DNA from: Adhaeretor mobilis
GTDB lineage: Bacteria > Planctomycetota > Planctomycetia > Pirellulales > Lacipirellulaceae
NCBI RefSeq assembly: GCF_007741515.1
Contig: NZ_CP036263.1
Span: forward strand, 1,860,001-1,924,000
Length of the DNA: 64,000 bases
Direction: 5' to 3'
Shown here: positions 8,994 to 17,931 of the stretch, one piece after another
How positions within the stretch are numbered: position 1 is the stretch's first letter
How the letters are laid out: every line of letters starts with the position of its first letter
Translations under genes and position numbers: made by a program
The notes under the pieces: model-generated
The model's input: only the letters and a program-made list of their open reading frames with translations
Database searches by the model: none
Told to the model about the DNA's origin: nothing

Positions 8994-9965
8994 CTAGCCG
9001 AGTTCTTCACAGGCTACCTTCAAGCAGCCAATTGAAGGCTCTTTGACGTACTCAAGCGAATTGGGCTCGATAGCTAACTCACTCAGCCTTTGTGCGAAAT
9101 CCGTGCGTACGACCTCACTACCGCAAAGCACTCCGCCAGCCAGTGCCAAGGGAAACCCGCTTCCTAAGGAGAGCTTCATTGCGGTTGCTTCGACGAGCTT
9201 CGCCAAGTCTTCGCCCGCTTGCTTCGAGATTTGCATGGCGACTTCATCACCAAGCTCTGCTGCGTGAGTGACCTCTTTCGCGAGCTTCGCGATCGCGTAT
9301 CTCGTGCCGTCGGCTTGTGAAAGAGCCGCTAACAGCCCGCGGGGATCTGTCACTTGCACCTGCTCGAGGAAAACCTGGGTGAGTTGAGTTGTCGGGCCTC
9401 GACCATCGGCTGCCTGCGTCACGGCGCGGAGCCCTGCCTGGCCGATGGCGAAGGCACTTCCCTCATCCCCAAACCAGTAACCCCACCCCCCCGTCACCTC
9501 AGTCTTGCCCTCGATGTTTCTGCCCATCGTGACCGAACCGGTTCCCGAAACTAACGCCACACCGATACCCTCTGGAGTACCGGCAGCGAGAACCGCTTCC
9601 GCGTCGTGAATAAACCGCGGCCGTTGAGCGATCTCTTGCTGGATAGCCCAGTGGGAAATTTGTTCTTGGACTTCGGTGAGCGAGGCTCCTGCCAGGGCAA
9701 AGATGGCCGCATCGACTGCTCGGGCAGCTATGCCCGACTTGGCCCAGGCGGCCTGGATGGCTGACTTGAGATTAGTGGTGGCAGTGTCGAACCCGACGGC
9801 CATGACATTCGCAGACCCAGAGTGACCCCGCCCGATTATTTCGAAGTCGCTAGGAGAGGTGCAGCGTGCCAGCAGAGCGGCTGTTTTTGTGCCACCACCG
9901 TCGATGCCAAGTACCAAGCGATCTAGCGACTTGCCTGCGACAGGTGGTTTCGACTCACTCGGCAC
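8994..9965 (-). CDS. BadF/BadG-type amino sugar kinase, MurK-like (MurNAc/GlcNAc)
   Basis: A 323-residue ASKHA-fold kinase starting with GTG at 9965, two bases after the murQ stop. It has the phosphate-1 motif LGIDGGGTKT (residues 18-27), the FIHDAEAVLAAG stretch, the phosphate-2 region SGTGSVTMGRN near residue 142, GGWGYWFGDEGSAFAIG, and an adenosine motif LALAGGVLCGS near residue 280. The family includes eukaryote-type N-acetylglucosamine kinase and MurK of Clostridium, which phosphorylates both MurNAc and GlcNAc. Its position in an operon with murQ makes MurNAc 6-kinase activity the best guess. It would take up MurNAc released by the NamZ enzyme at 12535-14886. Confidence 0.85.
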   Translation of the reverse strand: MPSESKPPVAGKSLDRLVLGIDGGGTKTAALLARCTSPSDFEIIGRGHSGSANVMAVGFDTATTNLKSAIQAAWAKSGIAARAVDAAIFALAGASLTEVQEQISHWAIQQEIAQRPRFIHDAEAVLAAGTPEGIGVALVSGTGSVTMGRNIEGKTEVTGGWGYWFGDEGSAFAIGQAGLRAVTQAADGRGPTTQLTQVFLEQVQVTDPRGLLAALSQADGTRYAIAKLAKEVTHAAELGDEVAMQISKQAGEDLAKLVEATAMKLSLGSGFPLALAGGVLCGSEVVRTDFAQRLSELAIEPNSLEYVKEPSIGCLKVACEELG

Positions 9966-9967
9966 AG

Positions 9968-10867
9968 TTACTTGAGCCCGTTATTTAAGGCATTGCGGAG
10001 ATGTCCGCGGGCGGCAGCGAGATGCTGGCGCGCGACTTCGGGCTTCTTGTCGAGTCGATAACTCACGATCGCCGTTTTCAATTCCCCATCACATTGAGTG
10101 AGCAAATCGTCCGCTTGTTCTGGCGACAGGTCGGTAAGATCGCAGACGATGCGTTTCATGCGTTCAGAGAGCTTGGTGTTAGTCGCTTGCAAATCGACCA
10201 TGAGATTGCCATAGGTTTTACCCAGGCCAACCATCGCCCCGGTGGTAAGCATATTGAGAACCATCTTTGTGGCGGTTCCCGCCTTCATACGTGTCGAGCC
10301 GCTCAGCACTTCTGGTCCTACGACCGGCGTAATGTTCAAGTCGGCTCGTTCGTTGAGTGCAGCGTCAAGATTGCAACTGAGGCCAATGGCATAGGCGCCT
10401 TGGCTGCGAGCATAATCAAGCCCGCCAATCACATAGGGGGTTCGCCCGCTGGAAGCAATTCCCACGACGACATCTTTCGCAGTGAGGTCAATGTTCTGCA
10501 AATCCTCAGCCGCCAAGGTGGTGGAATCTTCCGCGCCTTCGACCGCTTTGAGCATCGCCCCGGGCCCACCGGCGATGATGCCAACGACTTGTGATGGGTC
10601 AGAATTAAATGTCGGCGGACACTCTGCGGCGTCGAGGACGCCCAACCGCCCTGAGGTGCCCGCACCGATGTAAATTAGTCGTCCACCCTCGGACAAGCGG
10701 TCGGAAATCACCTCGATAGCCTGCGCGATAGCCGGGGCCTGTTCACCCACGGCGGCAGCAATTTTCGCATCCTCAGCATTGATCAGCTCGACGATCGCAG
10801 CCGCGCTGAGACCGTCGAGTCGTTCGGAAGCTGGGTTGCGCGACTCAGTGGTAAGATTTTCCAACAT
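9968..10867 (-). CDS. murQ: N-acetylmuramic acid 6-phosphate etherase
   Basis: A 299-residue protein matching MurQ over its full length. The SIS fold shows GAGTSGRLG at 68-76, the catalytic region DAAECPPTF at 79-87 (Glu82), and the family signature GSTRMKAGTATKMVLN from residue 190. MurQ removes D-lactate from MurNAc-6-P to give GlcNAc-6-P. It is the first gene of a two-gene operon with the MurK-like kinase (2-bp gap). It is divergent from the SSS symporter across 131 bp, so transport and catabolism of MurNAc can be controlled together. Confidence 0.96.
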   Translation of the reverse strand: MLENLTTESRNPASERLDGLSAAAIVELINAEDAKIAAAVGEQAPAIAQAIEVISDRLSEGGRLIYIGAGTSGRLGVLDAAECPPTFNSDPSQVVGIIAGGPGAMLKAVEGAEDSTTLAAEDLQNIDLTAKDVVVGIASSGRTPYVIGGLDYARSQGAYAIGLSCNLDAALNERADLNITPVVGPEVLSGSTRMKAGTATKMVLNMLTTGAMVGLGKTYGNLMVDLQATNTKLSERMKRIVCDLTDLSPEQADDLLTQCDGELKTAIVSYRLDKKPEVARQHLAAARGHLRNALNNGLK

Positions 10868-10998
10868 ATCTGCATTCTACACGCCATCGTAGCAATAGAC
10901 AGTTTTGTTGCGCGAAAGAGAGAAACAACTGCGCTGCCCATTTCGGTTGAGAATACCTCTGGAGTCATAGTATAGTTCAGACTCCGGATTTTGGTTTA

Positions 10999-12522
10999 GT
11001 GCTGTTGTGGACACAACTTGCGCGGCCATTCCCCATAAGGAATATTGCTATTCACCCAATCGATTCAGGCATCGTCGTACTTTATCTACTTAGCGCCGTC
11101 GGTCTGGGGCTGTGGGTAGGCCGTGGGCAGCAGAGTACCGTCGAGTACTTTTTGGGGGGGCGATCTCTGCCCTGGTGGGCGTTGCTACTTTCGATCGTTG
11201 CGACCGAAACAAGTACCGTAACTTTCCTGAGCCTCCCCGGGGTTGTTTTCGCTGCGAATGGCGACATGACCTTTTTGCAGATTACACTCGGCTACGTGGT
11301 GGGGCGCGTGTTGGTGGTCTACCTGCTACTCCCGTTATTCTTCCGCGGAGAGTTCTTTACGTCTTACCAAGTGCTGGAAACTCGCTTCGGGGTCACCTCG
11401 CGTCGCGCGACTTCGCTGCTGTTTTTAGTCACGCGCAACGTGGGCGACGCCCTCCGGCTTTTTCTCTCGGCACTGGCATTGCAGGAAGCCATCGGGTTGA
11501 GCCTTACTACCTGCGTAGTAGGTTTGGGGATTATCACGATTGCCTACACCTATTTTGGTGGCATGAAATCAGTTGTTTGGAACGATTGCATACAGTTCGT
11601 TATCTACATGTTAGGTGCCCTTGTCGCACTCGCCGTGATCGTCAATCGCTTGCCCGGCGGCATGGAACAGATCCTGCAGTTTGGTAGCGAAGCAGGCAAG
11701 TTTCAGGTATTCGACTTCGATACGAGCCTCACCACATCGTCCATGACCTTCTGGGCCGGACTCGTTGGTGGGCTCTTTCTGACAGCTGCCACTCACGGCA
11801 CCGATCAGATGATGGTGCAGCGTTATCTCTCGGCCACTTCGCAGCGCTCTGCAGGTTTGGCGATCGTCTTGAGTGGTGTGCTTGTCATGGCCCAATTCGC
11901 GATCTTCCTCTTCATCGGCGCGGCATTGGCTTGCTTTTACTCAGAGTTCCCCCTCCCTGAGCATCTAGCCGATAAGGGCAACGACCGCGTGTTCGCCTAC
12001 TTCATTGTGAATAGTTTGCCCGTGGGTGTCGTCGGACTCACCATTGCCGCGGTGCTTGCTGCCACGATGTCAACACTTTCAAGTTCGTTGAATTCCTCCG
12101 CCACCGCGCTCATAAACGACATTTACCTGCCGTTAAGAAAACGCGAGTTGAGTGAAGCGAAGCAGTTTCAATTCAGCCGCATAGCGACCGCCGGCTTCGG
12201 CGTACTGCAAATTGCAATCGCCCTGCTGAGCAATCAGTTCGGGGCTAGCACGAGCATCGTGAATAAGGTCCTCGCGGTTGCTGGCTTTGCATTGGGACCT
12301 ATGCTGGGTCTCTATTTTGTCGCCGTATTGACCCAGCGTGTTTCTCAATTCTCGGCTCTCTGGGGATTTGCCGCTGGAGTTGCAGTACTGACGGTTGTCA
12401 CAAATACCACGGCCCTGTACTGGCCGTGGTACGCGGCAGTCGGAGCCCTCTCGACATTTGCAATTGCTTGCCTCATGAGTCTTGTGATTGATGTCGAGCC
12501 AAACCAATCCCTTGAAGATTAA
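10999..12522 (+). CDS. Sodium:solute symporter (SSS family), MurT-like
   Basis: A 507-residue membrane protein with about 13 hydrophobic segments, starting with GTG at 10999. SSS signatures are visible: the first helix with AVGLGLWVGRG, then EYFLGGRSLPWW, the ETSTVTFLSLPG loop, AYTYFGGMKSVVWND, the GLVGGLFLTAATHGTDQMMVQR stretch and LAATMSTLSSSLNS. It is divergent from murQ and followed after 12 bp by the AmiE-NamZ gene. In Tannerella forsythia an inner-membrane transporter, MurT, of this kind lies with murK and murQ and imports MurNAc. The context here is the same, so free MurNAc is the likely substrate; sequence alone only supports a sodium-coupled sugar carrier. Confidence 0.85.
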   Translation: MLLWTQLARPFPIRNIAIHPIDSGIVVLYLLSAVGLGLWVGRGQQSTVEYFLGGRSLPWWALLLSIVATETSTVTFLSLPGVVFAANGDMTFLQITLGYVVGRVLVVYLLLPLFFRGEFFTSYQVLETRFGVTSRRATSLLFLVTRNVGDALRLFLSALALQEAIGLSLTTCVVGLGIITIAYTYFGGMKSVVWNDCIQFVIYMLGALVALAVIVNRLPGGMEQILQFGSEAGKFQVFDFDTSLTTSSMTFWAGLVGGLFLTAATHGTDQMMVQRYLSATSQRSAGLAIVLSGVLVMAQFAIFLFIGAALACFYSEFPLPEHLADKGNDRVFAYFIVNSLPVGVVGLTIAAVLAATMSTLSSSLNSSATALINDIYLPLRKRELSEAKQFQFSRIATAGFGVLQIAIALLSNQFGASTSIVNKVLAVAGFALGPMLGLYFVAVLTQRVSQFSALWGFAAGVAVLTVVTNTTALYWPWYAAVGALSTFAIACLMSLVIDVEPNQSLED

Positions 12523-12534
12523 CTGGAGCACCTG

Positions 12535-14886
12535 ATGCCCAATCTGAAGCAGATAACCCTACTGTTTGTACTTGTACTCTTGGTGAGTACGAGCTCGCTA
12601 GCCAAGGAAACTCCGTCCACAATAGCGGCACCCTCGCCTAAGCGATTGAAGATGGATGCCAGCCAACTTGAACGCATTGACGAGATAGTCAACCAACAGA
12701 TTGAAAAGGGGAAACTTCCCGGTTGCGTTGTCGCAATCGGCCGCCGAGACGGCATTGCGTTTGCTAAGGCGTTCGGGAACCGACGACTTGAGCCGTCTAA
12801 GGAGAAGATGACGCTCGATACCGTCTTTGATATGGCATCGATCACAAAACCGGTCGCGACGGCGACTAGCATCATGATTCTCGTCGATCGTGGTCTGATC
12901 CGCTTGCGTGATCCGGTGGCCGAGTACCTGCCTGAGTTTGGCAAGAACGGCAAAGCGAAGATTACCATCGAGCAACTCCTTACGCACCAAGGAGGGCTCG
13001 TTCCTGATAATCCGCTGGGGGACTACCAGCATGGAGTCGAGCAGGCATGGGAGAATATTTGGGAACTCAAGCCGAGCGACGCGCTCGGGAAACGCTTTGT
13101 CTACACCGATGTTGGGTTTATCGTACTAGCCAAAGTCGTAGAGAAAGTCACCGGGCAAACCGTCGCAGAGTTTGCAGCTAAGAACACTTTCCAACCCTTA
13201 GGCATGAGCGAAACGGGTTATCTCCCCGCCGAGGCTCTCCGCGCACGTGCCGCCACGACCGAGCAACGTGAAGGCCGCTGGATGCGGGGTGAAGTCCACG
13301 ACCCGCGTGCTTACTTGCTAGGTGGAGTGGCGGGGCACGCCGGGCTGTTCTCTACGGCAAGCGATCTTAGTCGTTACGCACGCATGATGCTCTGCGCTGG
13401 TAGCTTCAATGGGTCGAAAATCCTCAGCCCGGCCACTTACCAGGAAATGATCAAGCCGCGCGACATCGCCGGGCAACTTCGCAGTCTGGGCTGGGATAGT
13501 CGCAGCAAGTATTCCAGCAACCGCGGCGAGAATTTCAGCGCGCAGGCTTTCGGGCACGGCGGATTCACCGGCAACGCCCTGTGGATCGATCCGCAGTTAG
13601 ACCTGTTCGTGATTTTCCTTTCCAACCGCGTTCACCCCGACGGCACAGGCAGCGTTAACGGACTCGCTGGGCGCATCGGCACGATTGCCGCCGGATCGAT
13701 TATTGGTAAGCCCTTAGCAAAGGTACACGGGGAAGTTTCTGCTCGACCAGTGTCGGAGGTGCTCAACGGAATCGATGTACTCGAAAAGAGCGACTTCAAG
13801 CAATTGGCCGGGAGTCGAGTAGGACTGATCACGAATCACACCGGATTGAATCGCACAGGGGTGAGAACGATCGACCTGTTGCATGCGGCTGAGAACGTGG
13901 AACTGGTTACGATCTTCAGTCCCGAGCATGGACTGCAGGGCAAGCTCGATATCGCGAACATCGACCACACGACTGACTCAGCCACCGGCTTGCCGGTTTA
14001 CAGTTTGTACGGCGAGTCCCGCAAACCGGCGAAAAGTCAGTTGCAAGAGATCGACACGCTCGTGTTCGATATTCAAGACATTGGTTGCCGATTCTATACC
14101 TACATTTCGACGATGGGTCTCGCCATGGAAACGGCGGCAGAACAGGATCTCCGCTTTGTGGTACTCGATCGGCCGAACCCCCTGGGCGGTGTGATTCTGG
14201 AAGGACCGCTGCTGGACGAAGGAAAGGAGTCATTCGTCGGGTTCCACACCATACCATTACGCCACGGGATGAGCGCTGGAGAACTGGCAACCATGTTTCG
14301 TAAAGAACGTGACTGGGGACTCGATCTTGATGTCATCAAAACCAAGGGCTGGCACCGCCAGGACTACTGGGACCGCACCGGACTGACCTGGGTGAACCCT
14401 TCGCCCAACATGCGTAGTCTCACCCAAGCCGTGTTGTACCCCGGTGTGGGATTCTTGGAGACCACAAATGTGTCCGTGGGACGCGGCACCGATACACCTT
14501 TCGAAGTGGTCGGTGCGCCCTGGATCGACGGTCAACAACTAAGTCGAAGACTCAACGAAGCACATCTGCCCGGTGTGCGGTTTGTGCCCATCCGGTTCAC
14601 ACCAGACTCAAGTAAACACGCTGGGCAAGAGTGCGAAGGCGTGAATATTATTTGCGTGAATCGCCAGGTATTCCGTTCGGTCCCTGTGGGACTCGAATTG
14701 GCCATCGCGTTGCACGAGCTTTACCCTGAAGATTGGGACACAGCTCGACTCGACCATTTGCTCAACAGCGACCGCTTGCTGAATGCCATTCGCGAAGGAA
14801 AGAACGCTGCGGAAATTCGCGAGCTCTACCAGGCAGACGAGAAGTCGTTCCGATCGCGCCGTCAGCCGTTCCTGCTTTACCGCTGA
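12535..14886 (+). CDS. Secreted AmiE-NamZ fusion: serine-beta-lactamase-fold amidase plus exo-N-acetylmuramidase (DUF1343/GH171)
   Basis: A 783-residue protein with a good ribosome site (GGAG 8 bases before the ATG) and a signal peptide (residues 1-23, ending SLA). Residues 40-390 are a class C beta-lactamase/AmiE fold with the nucleophile motif SITK (102-105), a YTDVG motif near 190 and HGGFTG near 341. Residues 405-783 are DUF1343 (NamZ), with NHTGL near 434, SPEHG near 462, FDIQDIGCRFYTY near 511 and DRPNPLGG near 546. In Bacillus, AmiE strips peptides from MurNAc and NamZ then cuts MurNAc from non-reducing glycan ends; they are separate neighbouring genes there. Here one secreted chain holds both steps. 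It follows the SSS symporter by 12 bp, so released MurNAc would be imported by its operon partner. Confidence 0.92.
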   Translation: MPNLKQITLLFVLVLLVSTSSLAKETPSTIAAPSPKRLKMDASQLERIDEIVNQQIEKGKLPGCVVAIGRRDGIAFAKAFGNRRLEPSKEKMTLDTVFDMASITKPVATATSIMILVDRGLIRLRDPVAEYLPEFGKNGKAKITIEQLLTHQGGLVPDNPLGDYQHGVEQAWENIWELKPSDALGKRFVYTDVGFIVLAKVVEKVTGQTVAEFAAKNTFQPLGMSETGYLPAEALRARAATTEQREGRWMRGEVHDPRAYLLGGVAGHAGLFSTASDLSRYARMMLCAGSFNGSKILSPATYQEMIKPRDIAGQLRSLGWDSRSKYSSNRGENFSAQAFGHGGFTGNALWIDPQLDLFVIFLSNRVHPDGTGSVNGLAGRIGTIAAGSIIGKPLAKVHGEVSARPVSEVLNGIDVLEKSDFKQLAGSRVGLITNHTGLNRTGVRTIDLLHAAENVELVTIFSPEHGLQGKLDIANIDHTTDSATGLPVYSLYGESRKPAKSQLQEIDTLVFDIQDIGCRFYTYISTMGLAMETAAEQDLRFVVLDRPNPLGGVILEGPLLDEGKESFVGFHTIPLRHGMSAGELATMFRKERDWGLDLDVIKTKGWHRQDYWDRTGLTWVNPSPNMRSLTQAVLYPGVGFLETTNVSVGRGTDTPFEVVGAPWIDGQQLSRRLNEAHLPGVRFVPIRFTPDSSKHAGQECEGVNIICVNRQVFRSVPVGLELAIALHELYPEDWDTARLDHLLNSDRLLNAIREGKNAAEIRELYQADEKSFRSRRQPFLLYR

Positions 14887-14907
14887 GTAGTGGACTCGAT
14901 TGGTCGC

Positions 14908-16509
14908 TCAATCGATGAGCCGCTTGCGGCTTAGCAGCGTTGTGCCGGCGAGAAGGATCATCGCCAGCGAACTCGGCTCAGGAACCGCGTTCGACGCTGC
15001 TGTGCTCGATGTGAGGGCGTAGTTCTGCTGCCAGATGAGGAAGTCCATGCCATCGGAATCGTCATCGTCGTCTGCGTCCGAATTGCCGTTTACGCCATAG
15101 TCGCCTTGCCATTGGGCGAGATCGTCTCCGCCGACGTCGCCATCTGCGTCGAAGTCCCCCGGAGTTGGCGGGACGAAGACTGCCTGGGGATTCCAAAACA
15201 CATCGTCAAGGAAAATCTGGGCATCACTGGACCCAAAAAACTGAATCGAATCAATCGAGACGTTCTCACCATCGATCTGGCCGTTGCCTCCGGCGATCCA
15301 TGATTCCCAATCGCTGTCTTCATCGAGAAACCATTCGTACTTGTGCCACAGGTTGTCAGCGATCACGGAGCGTTTGCTGCCCCGATCGGCCGTGGTGGGA
15401 TCGTCGATAGCGATGCTGACCTGCATGTCAGGGTCGTCCGTCTTGAGCCAGAAGCCGACCGAGCCAATCGATTCGAATTGCAAATTAGCGATCCGCGAAG
15501 CGACATTGGTGCTGCCTCCGAAGTCGCTGTATTGGGCCCCCGAGATATGCCGCACAAAGAAATCGGTGCCCGACTCTTCGTCATAGGTGATATCCAATAG
15601 TTGCGAATGCCCTCCCGAGTGGGACTCGACATTTGACCGGACAGCTGTCGACCCGCCGACGTTGGCAGACGTACTGCCAGAAAAAGTCGGTGCCCAGCCA
15701 AAAGTTCCTTCGTGGCCGGAAAACGTGGTCCCCGAGCGATCGCCGTAGTCGTCGAAGTCCACTAGCGTCTTCGTGCCGAAGGCAATGCCCGTGCCGGTGG
15801 TGGTGGCGGTTCGCAATTGGATATCCGCGCCGTAGTAATATTTGAGGATGTCGAGATACGAGGTGCTATTGTCTGACAGATAGTCGGCACCGTTTTGGCT
15901 CTTCGCTCCTCGGTTGGGCCAATTGGGGTTACTGACCGTCCCATTAAATCCCAAGGAGGTTCCCGTATTGAACCCATCCACCAGCCCATCGGCGTAGGTA
16001 TAGGTGACGAACCTTTCGGTATTCGTCGGGTCATTGTCGCCCGGATCCACAATCACCCCAGGATTCGCTGGATTGAACGGCCCCGTGGGGATGGCACCCG
16101 CGACATAAAACGAGGCGATCAGCACGTCTCCCTGGGTGGCGCCAATATTGTCGAAGACATAGAGAATTTCCCCTTCGGTCGCTGCTGCCGCCGCCTGTTG
16201 GAGTGAGCCGGCGCTGCCTGCACACGAATAGACCTGGTCGCTGGTGCCATCGTTAATGAACCCTTGCAGATCCATCTTGTAGTACGCAAAAGTACGGGCC
16301 GCCACAGCCTGGGCCTTCAAAGCCTCGAAGCTGGCTGCCCCATTCTCACAGTTGCACACATTGGGCACGTAATCAGTCTCGGTCGCCACGTTCCCAGAGC
16401 CCGTGACATTGATCGTCGACAGAGCCGTGAACTGCGCCCAGGCCGGCGGACCAGCGATGCCCAGGATGATAAGGGAGAAGGCAAGCACTCGTCGTGGTAG
16501 GTGGGGCAT
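14908..16509 (-). CDS. SpoIID-type peptidoglycan lytic enzyme with dockerin-like repeat and PEP-CTERM tail
   Basis: A 533-residue exported protein (signal peptide ends PAWA, residue 25). Residues 30-215 are a SpoIID/LytB domain with its hallmark FEALKAQAVAARTFAYYK (61-78), preceded by Glu55 in NCEN at the place of the catalytic glutamate, and later SDQVYSCAGS. SpoIID is a lytic transglycosylase for glycan strands without peptides. Residues 248-440 form a jelly-roll-like module, then a dockerin-like pair (DFDADGDVGGDDL and DADDDDDSDGMDF) and the PEP-CTERM signal VPEPSSLAMILLAG. The jelly-roll plus tail closely matches that of the GHL10 enzyme at 30683-32677. Its product would feed AnmK. It is convergent with the AmiE-NamZ gene (21-bp gap). 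Confidence 0.87.
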   Translation of the reverse strand: MPHLPRRVLAFSLIILGIAGPPAWAQFTALSTINVTGSGNVATETDYVPNVCNCENGAASFEALKAQAVAARTFAYYKMDLQGFINDGTSDQVYSCAGSAGSLQQAAAAATEGEILYVFDNIGATQGDVLIASFYVAGAIPTGPFNPANPGVIVDPGDNDPTNTERFVTYTYADGLVDGFNTGTSLGFNGTVSNPNWPNRGAKSQNGADYLSDNSTSYLDILKYYYGADIQLRTATTTGTGIAFGTKTLVDFDDYGDRSGTTFSGHEGTFGWAPTFSGSTSANVGGSTAVRSNVESHSGGHSQLLDITYDEESGTDFFVRHISGAQYSDFGGSTNVASRIANLQFESIGSVGFWLKTDDPDMQVSIAIDDPTTADRGSKRSVIADNLWHKYEWFLDEDSDWESWIAGGNGQIDGENVSIDSIQFFGSSDAQIFLDDVFWNPQAVFVPPTPGDFDADGDVGGDDLAQWQGDYGVNGNSDADDDDDSDGMDFLIWQQNYALTSSTAASNAVPEPSSLAMILLAGTTLLSRKRLID

Positions 16510-17315
16510 GTCTTATTCTTGGAAAGGGCAATTTGATTCAGGCATCCTCCCGGTCGCAACGGCGTGCGAGTCTCCCGGGCGGAATACATTATAGACACAA
16601 TAAACGAATCGCGAGCTGTCCCAGCACGACGATGCGGGTAATTGATGATCAATCAATCTTCATAGTTTGGTTGTGGCTTCTGCCAACCGGCTCTGCCATT
16701 GCCGGTCGCTTGGAGGCAGCAGGGGCAAAACGGCCCCTAAAGCCCGCGATGCACTTAGAGAAGTGCCGAGACGGGCCACTCAAAACGAGATGGTCGAACA
16801 AAGAACCGTAATTGGTGTGCTGCACGCCACCTGCCTCAAGCAAGCGTTATTTGGAACTCTTCCGCGCCACGGAGGACGAGCTTGTTGAACGTCTACCCAG
16901 GAACGAATGAGAAAAGAGCATGCCAACAAGTTACTGACTACTGAGATAAGAATACCACGCTAGTTCAGCTACTCAAACGCAGCCCGCGACTGACTTCCGC
17001 TTTTGGGGGTGTTAACAGGACGCATGGCTACCGTCCGTTTCGTTCGGCGGTCAGATGTACCTCCGCATCGAAGCAAAAGCCAGTTACTGCGTGAGGTCAT
17101 CGACACCGCCGGTAGTAAATCTGCCCAAACCGCAGCCAGTTTCGACGCACAGGACGATGAAGCTGACGCAGTTTCGGGAATTATGCGATATCCAGAAATT
17201 AAGCACTCAGTCGCAAGAAATACCATGATGCTTTCCTTGAATTAACGCGACATCGGCAACTAAAATAGGGAGGTCGAAATGTCGTTCAAAGAACAAGTTC
17301 CACAAGGGACAGATA
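16510..17315. other. Gene-poor stretch at the start of the accessory island
   Basis: No open frame here has a convincing start, ribosome site or protein-like composition. The last part holds one copy of the dispersed repeat (17141-17175: TTCGACGC, then GACGATGAAGCTGACGCAG). A 17-codon frame with a good ribosome site (GGGAGG) starts at 17279 and overlaps the start of the next gene; it may be a leader peptide. Confidence 0.5.
17141..17175. repeat. Dispersed intergenic repeat, copy 1
   Basis: TTCGACGCACAGGACGATGA is followed by AGCTGACGCAGTTTC. The same core (GACGCGTC-GCCGATGAA-CTGACGCGTTTTC with variation) recurs at 17795-17817 plus 18677-18697 (split by an IS), 19247-19266, 21491-21518, 22240-22257, 22276-22297 and 22858-22877, always between small genes. 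Confidence 0.65.
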
Positions 17316-17756
17316 ATGGGCTGGAAGGCTAGAGTCAAAGAAATTGCTGACCGAAACCCTAACGCGGTACCTCCTGAACTGCTAACGGATTCCTCTAAAC
17401 ATGATTCTCGACGTTGGCCAGAAACGCTGAAGAACGTAGCACGTAACGCAGTCGTCGCGGTGGTATCGATTGCGACTATCTTCTACGGTTTGCACATACT
17501 TTCCGTCAGCTATGAGTTGGATGCAGCACAAATACGCTATGCTCTCGCAATAGCTTCATTCTTGTTTGCTAGTCTGTTTTGCCTGATGAGTGAGTCACTA
17601 ATCGAAGACGGCGTAAAAACAGTACTAGTTTTGGCTATCGGTTTGACTCTCGCTTTCTCGATTCCACTGCCTTGGTGTGTCATGCCTGGGTTTGGTGCTG
17701 CCGTGGGTAGCATTGCAAATTGGACGGTCAAAGCGACGATGGGACAGCATTATTAG
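17316..17756 (+). CDS. Small multi-pass membrane protein, unknown
   Basis: A 146-residue protein with a polar N-terminal 50 residues and about four hydrophobic segments (from NAVVAVVSIATIFYGLHIL onward). The ATG at 17316 has AAGGGA about 7 bases upstream and overlaps a 17-codon frame that starts at 17279 after a stronger ribosome site. I do not recognise a family. It lies alone between two copies of the dispersed repeat, like the other small genes of this island, and its composition is less GC-rich than the flanking metabolic genes, suggesting acquired DNA. Confidence 0.6.
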   Translation: MGWKARVKEIADRNPNAVPPELLTDSSKHDSRRWPETLKNVARNAVVAVVSIATIFYGLHILSVSYELDAAQIRYALAIASFLFASLFCLMSESLIEDGVKTVLVLAIGLTLAFSIPLPWCVMPGFGAAVGSIANWTVKATMGQHY

Positions 17757-17806
17757 TCATTCAGTCCGAATTCGCGTCACCATTGCATGCATAGTTGTAT
17801 GCGTCG

Positions 17807-17817
17807 GACGATGAATC
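17807..17817. repeat. Left 11-bp target duplication of the deleted IS4-family element (with 18677-18687)
   Basis: GACGATGAATC on the left and GCCGATGAAGC on the right (18677-18687) agree at 9 of 11 bases. They flank the element exactly, and both belong to the dispersed repeat, so the element inserted into a repeat copy. Two mismatches suggest either an old insertion or a replaced end. Confidence 0.55.
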
Positions 17818-17870
17818 GAATGGCACGTAGATTTCTGTAAGTGTTTACGCCGAACTGACCTAGGCAAAAA

Positions 17871-17927
17871 AGGCCTCACTTGCACAGATGGTGTTGTCTA
17901 ACACAACCATCGCTAGCAAGGAGGCCT
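17871..17927 (+). promoter_or_regulatory. Fold-back hairpin covering the transposase ribosome site
   Basis: AGGCCTCACTTGC (17871-17883) pairs with GCAAGGAGGCCT (17916-17927), which contains the ribosome site AAGGAGG of the ATG at 17932. The full IS has the same arrangement at 24312-24368 with changed but still pairing bases. In IS10 a similar structure blocks translation of transcripts that read in from outside; the same is inferred here. Confidence 0.55.
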
Positions 17928-17931
17928 TCTG

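Noticed and set aside
16649..17245. Several 60 to 85 residue frames between the SpoIID-type gene and the island
   Set aside because: Composition is arginine- and serine-rich noise, starts lack ribosome sites, and none matches a known fold.
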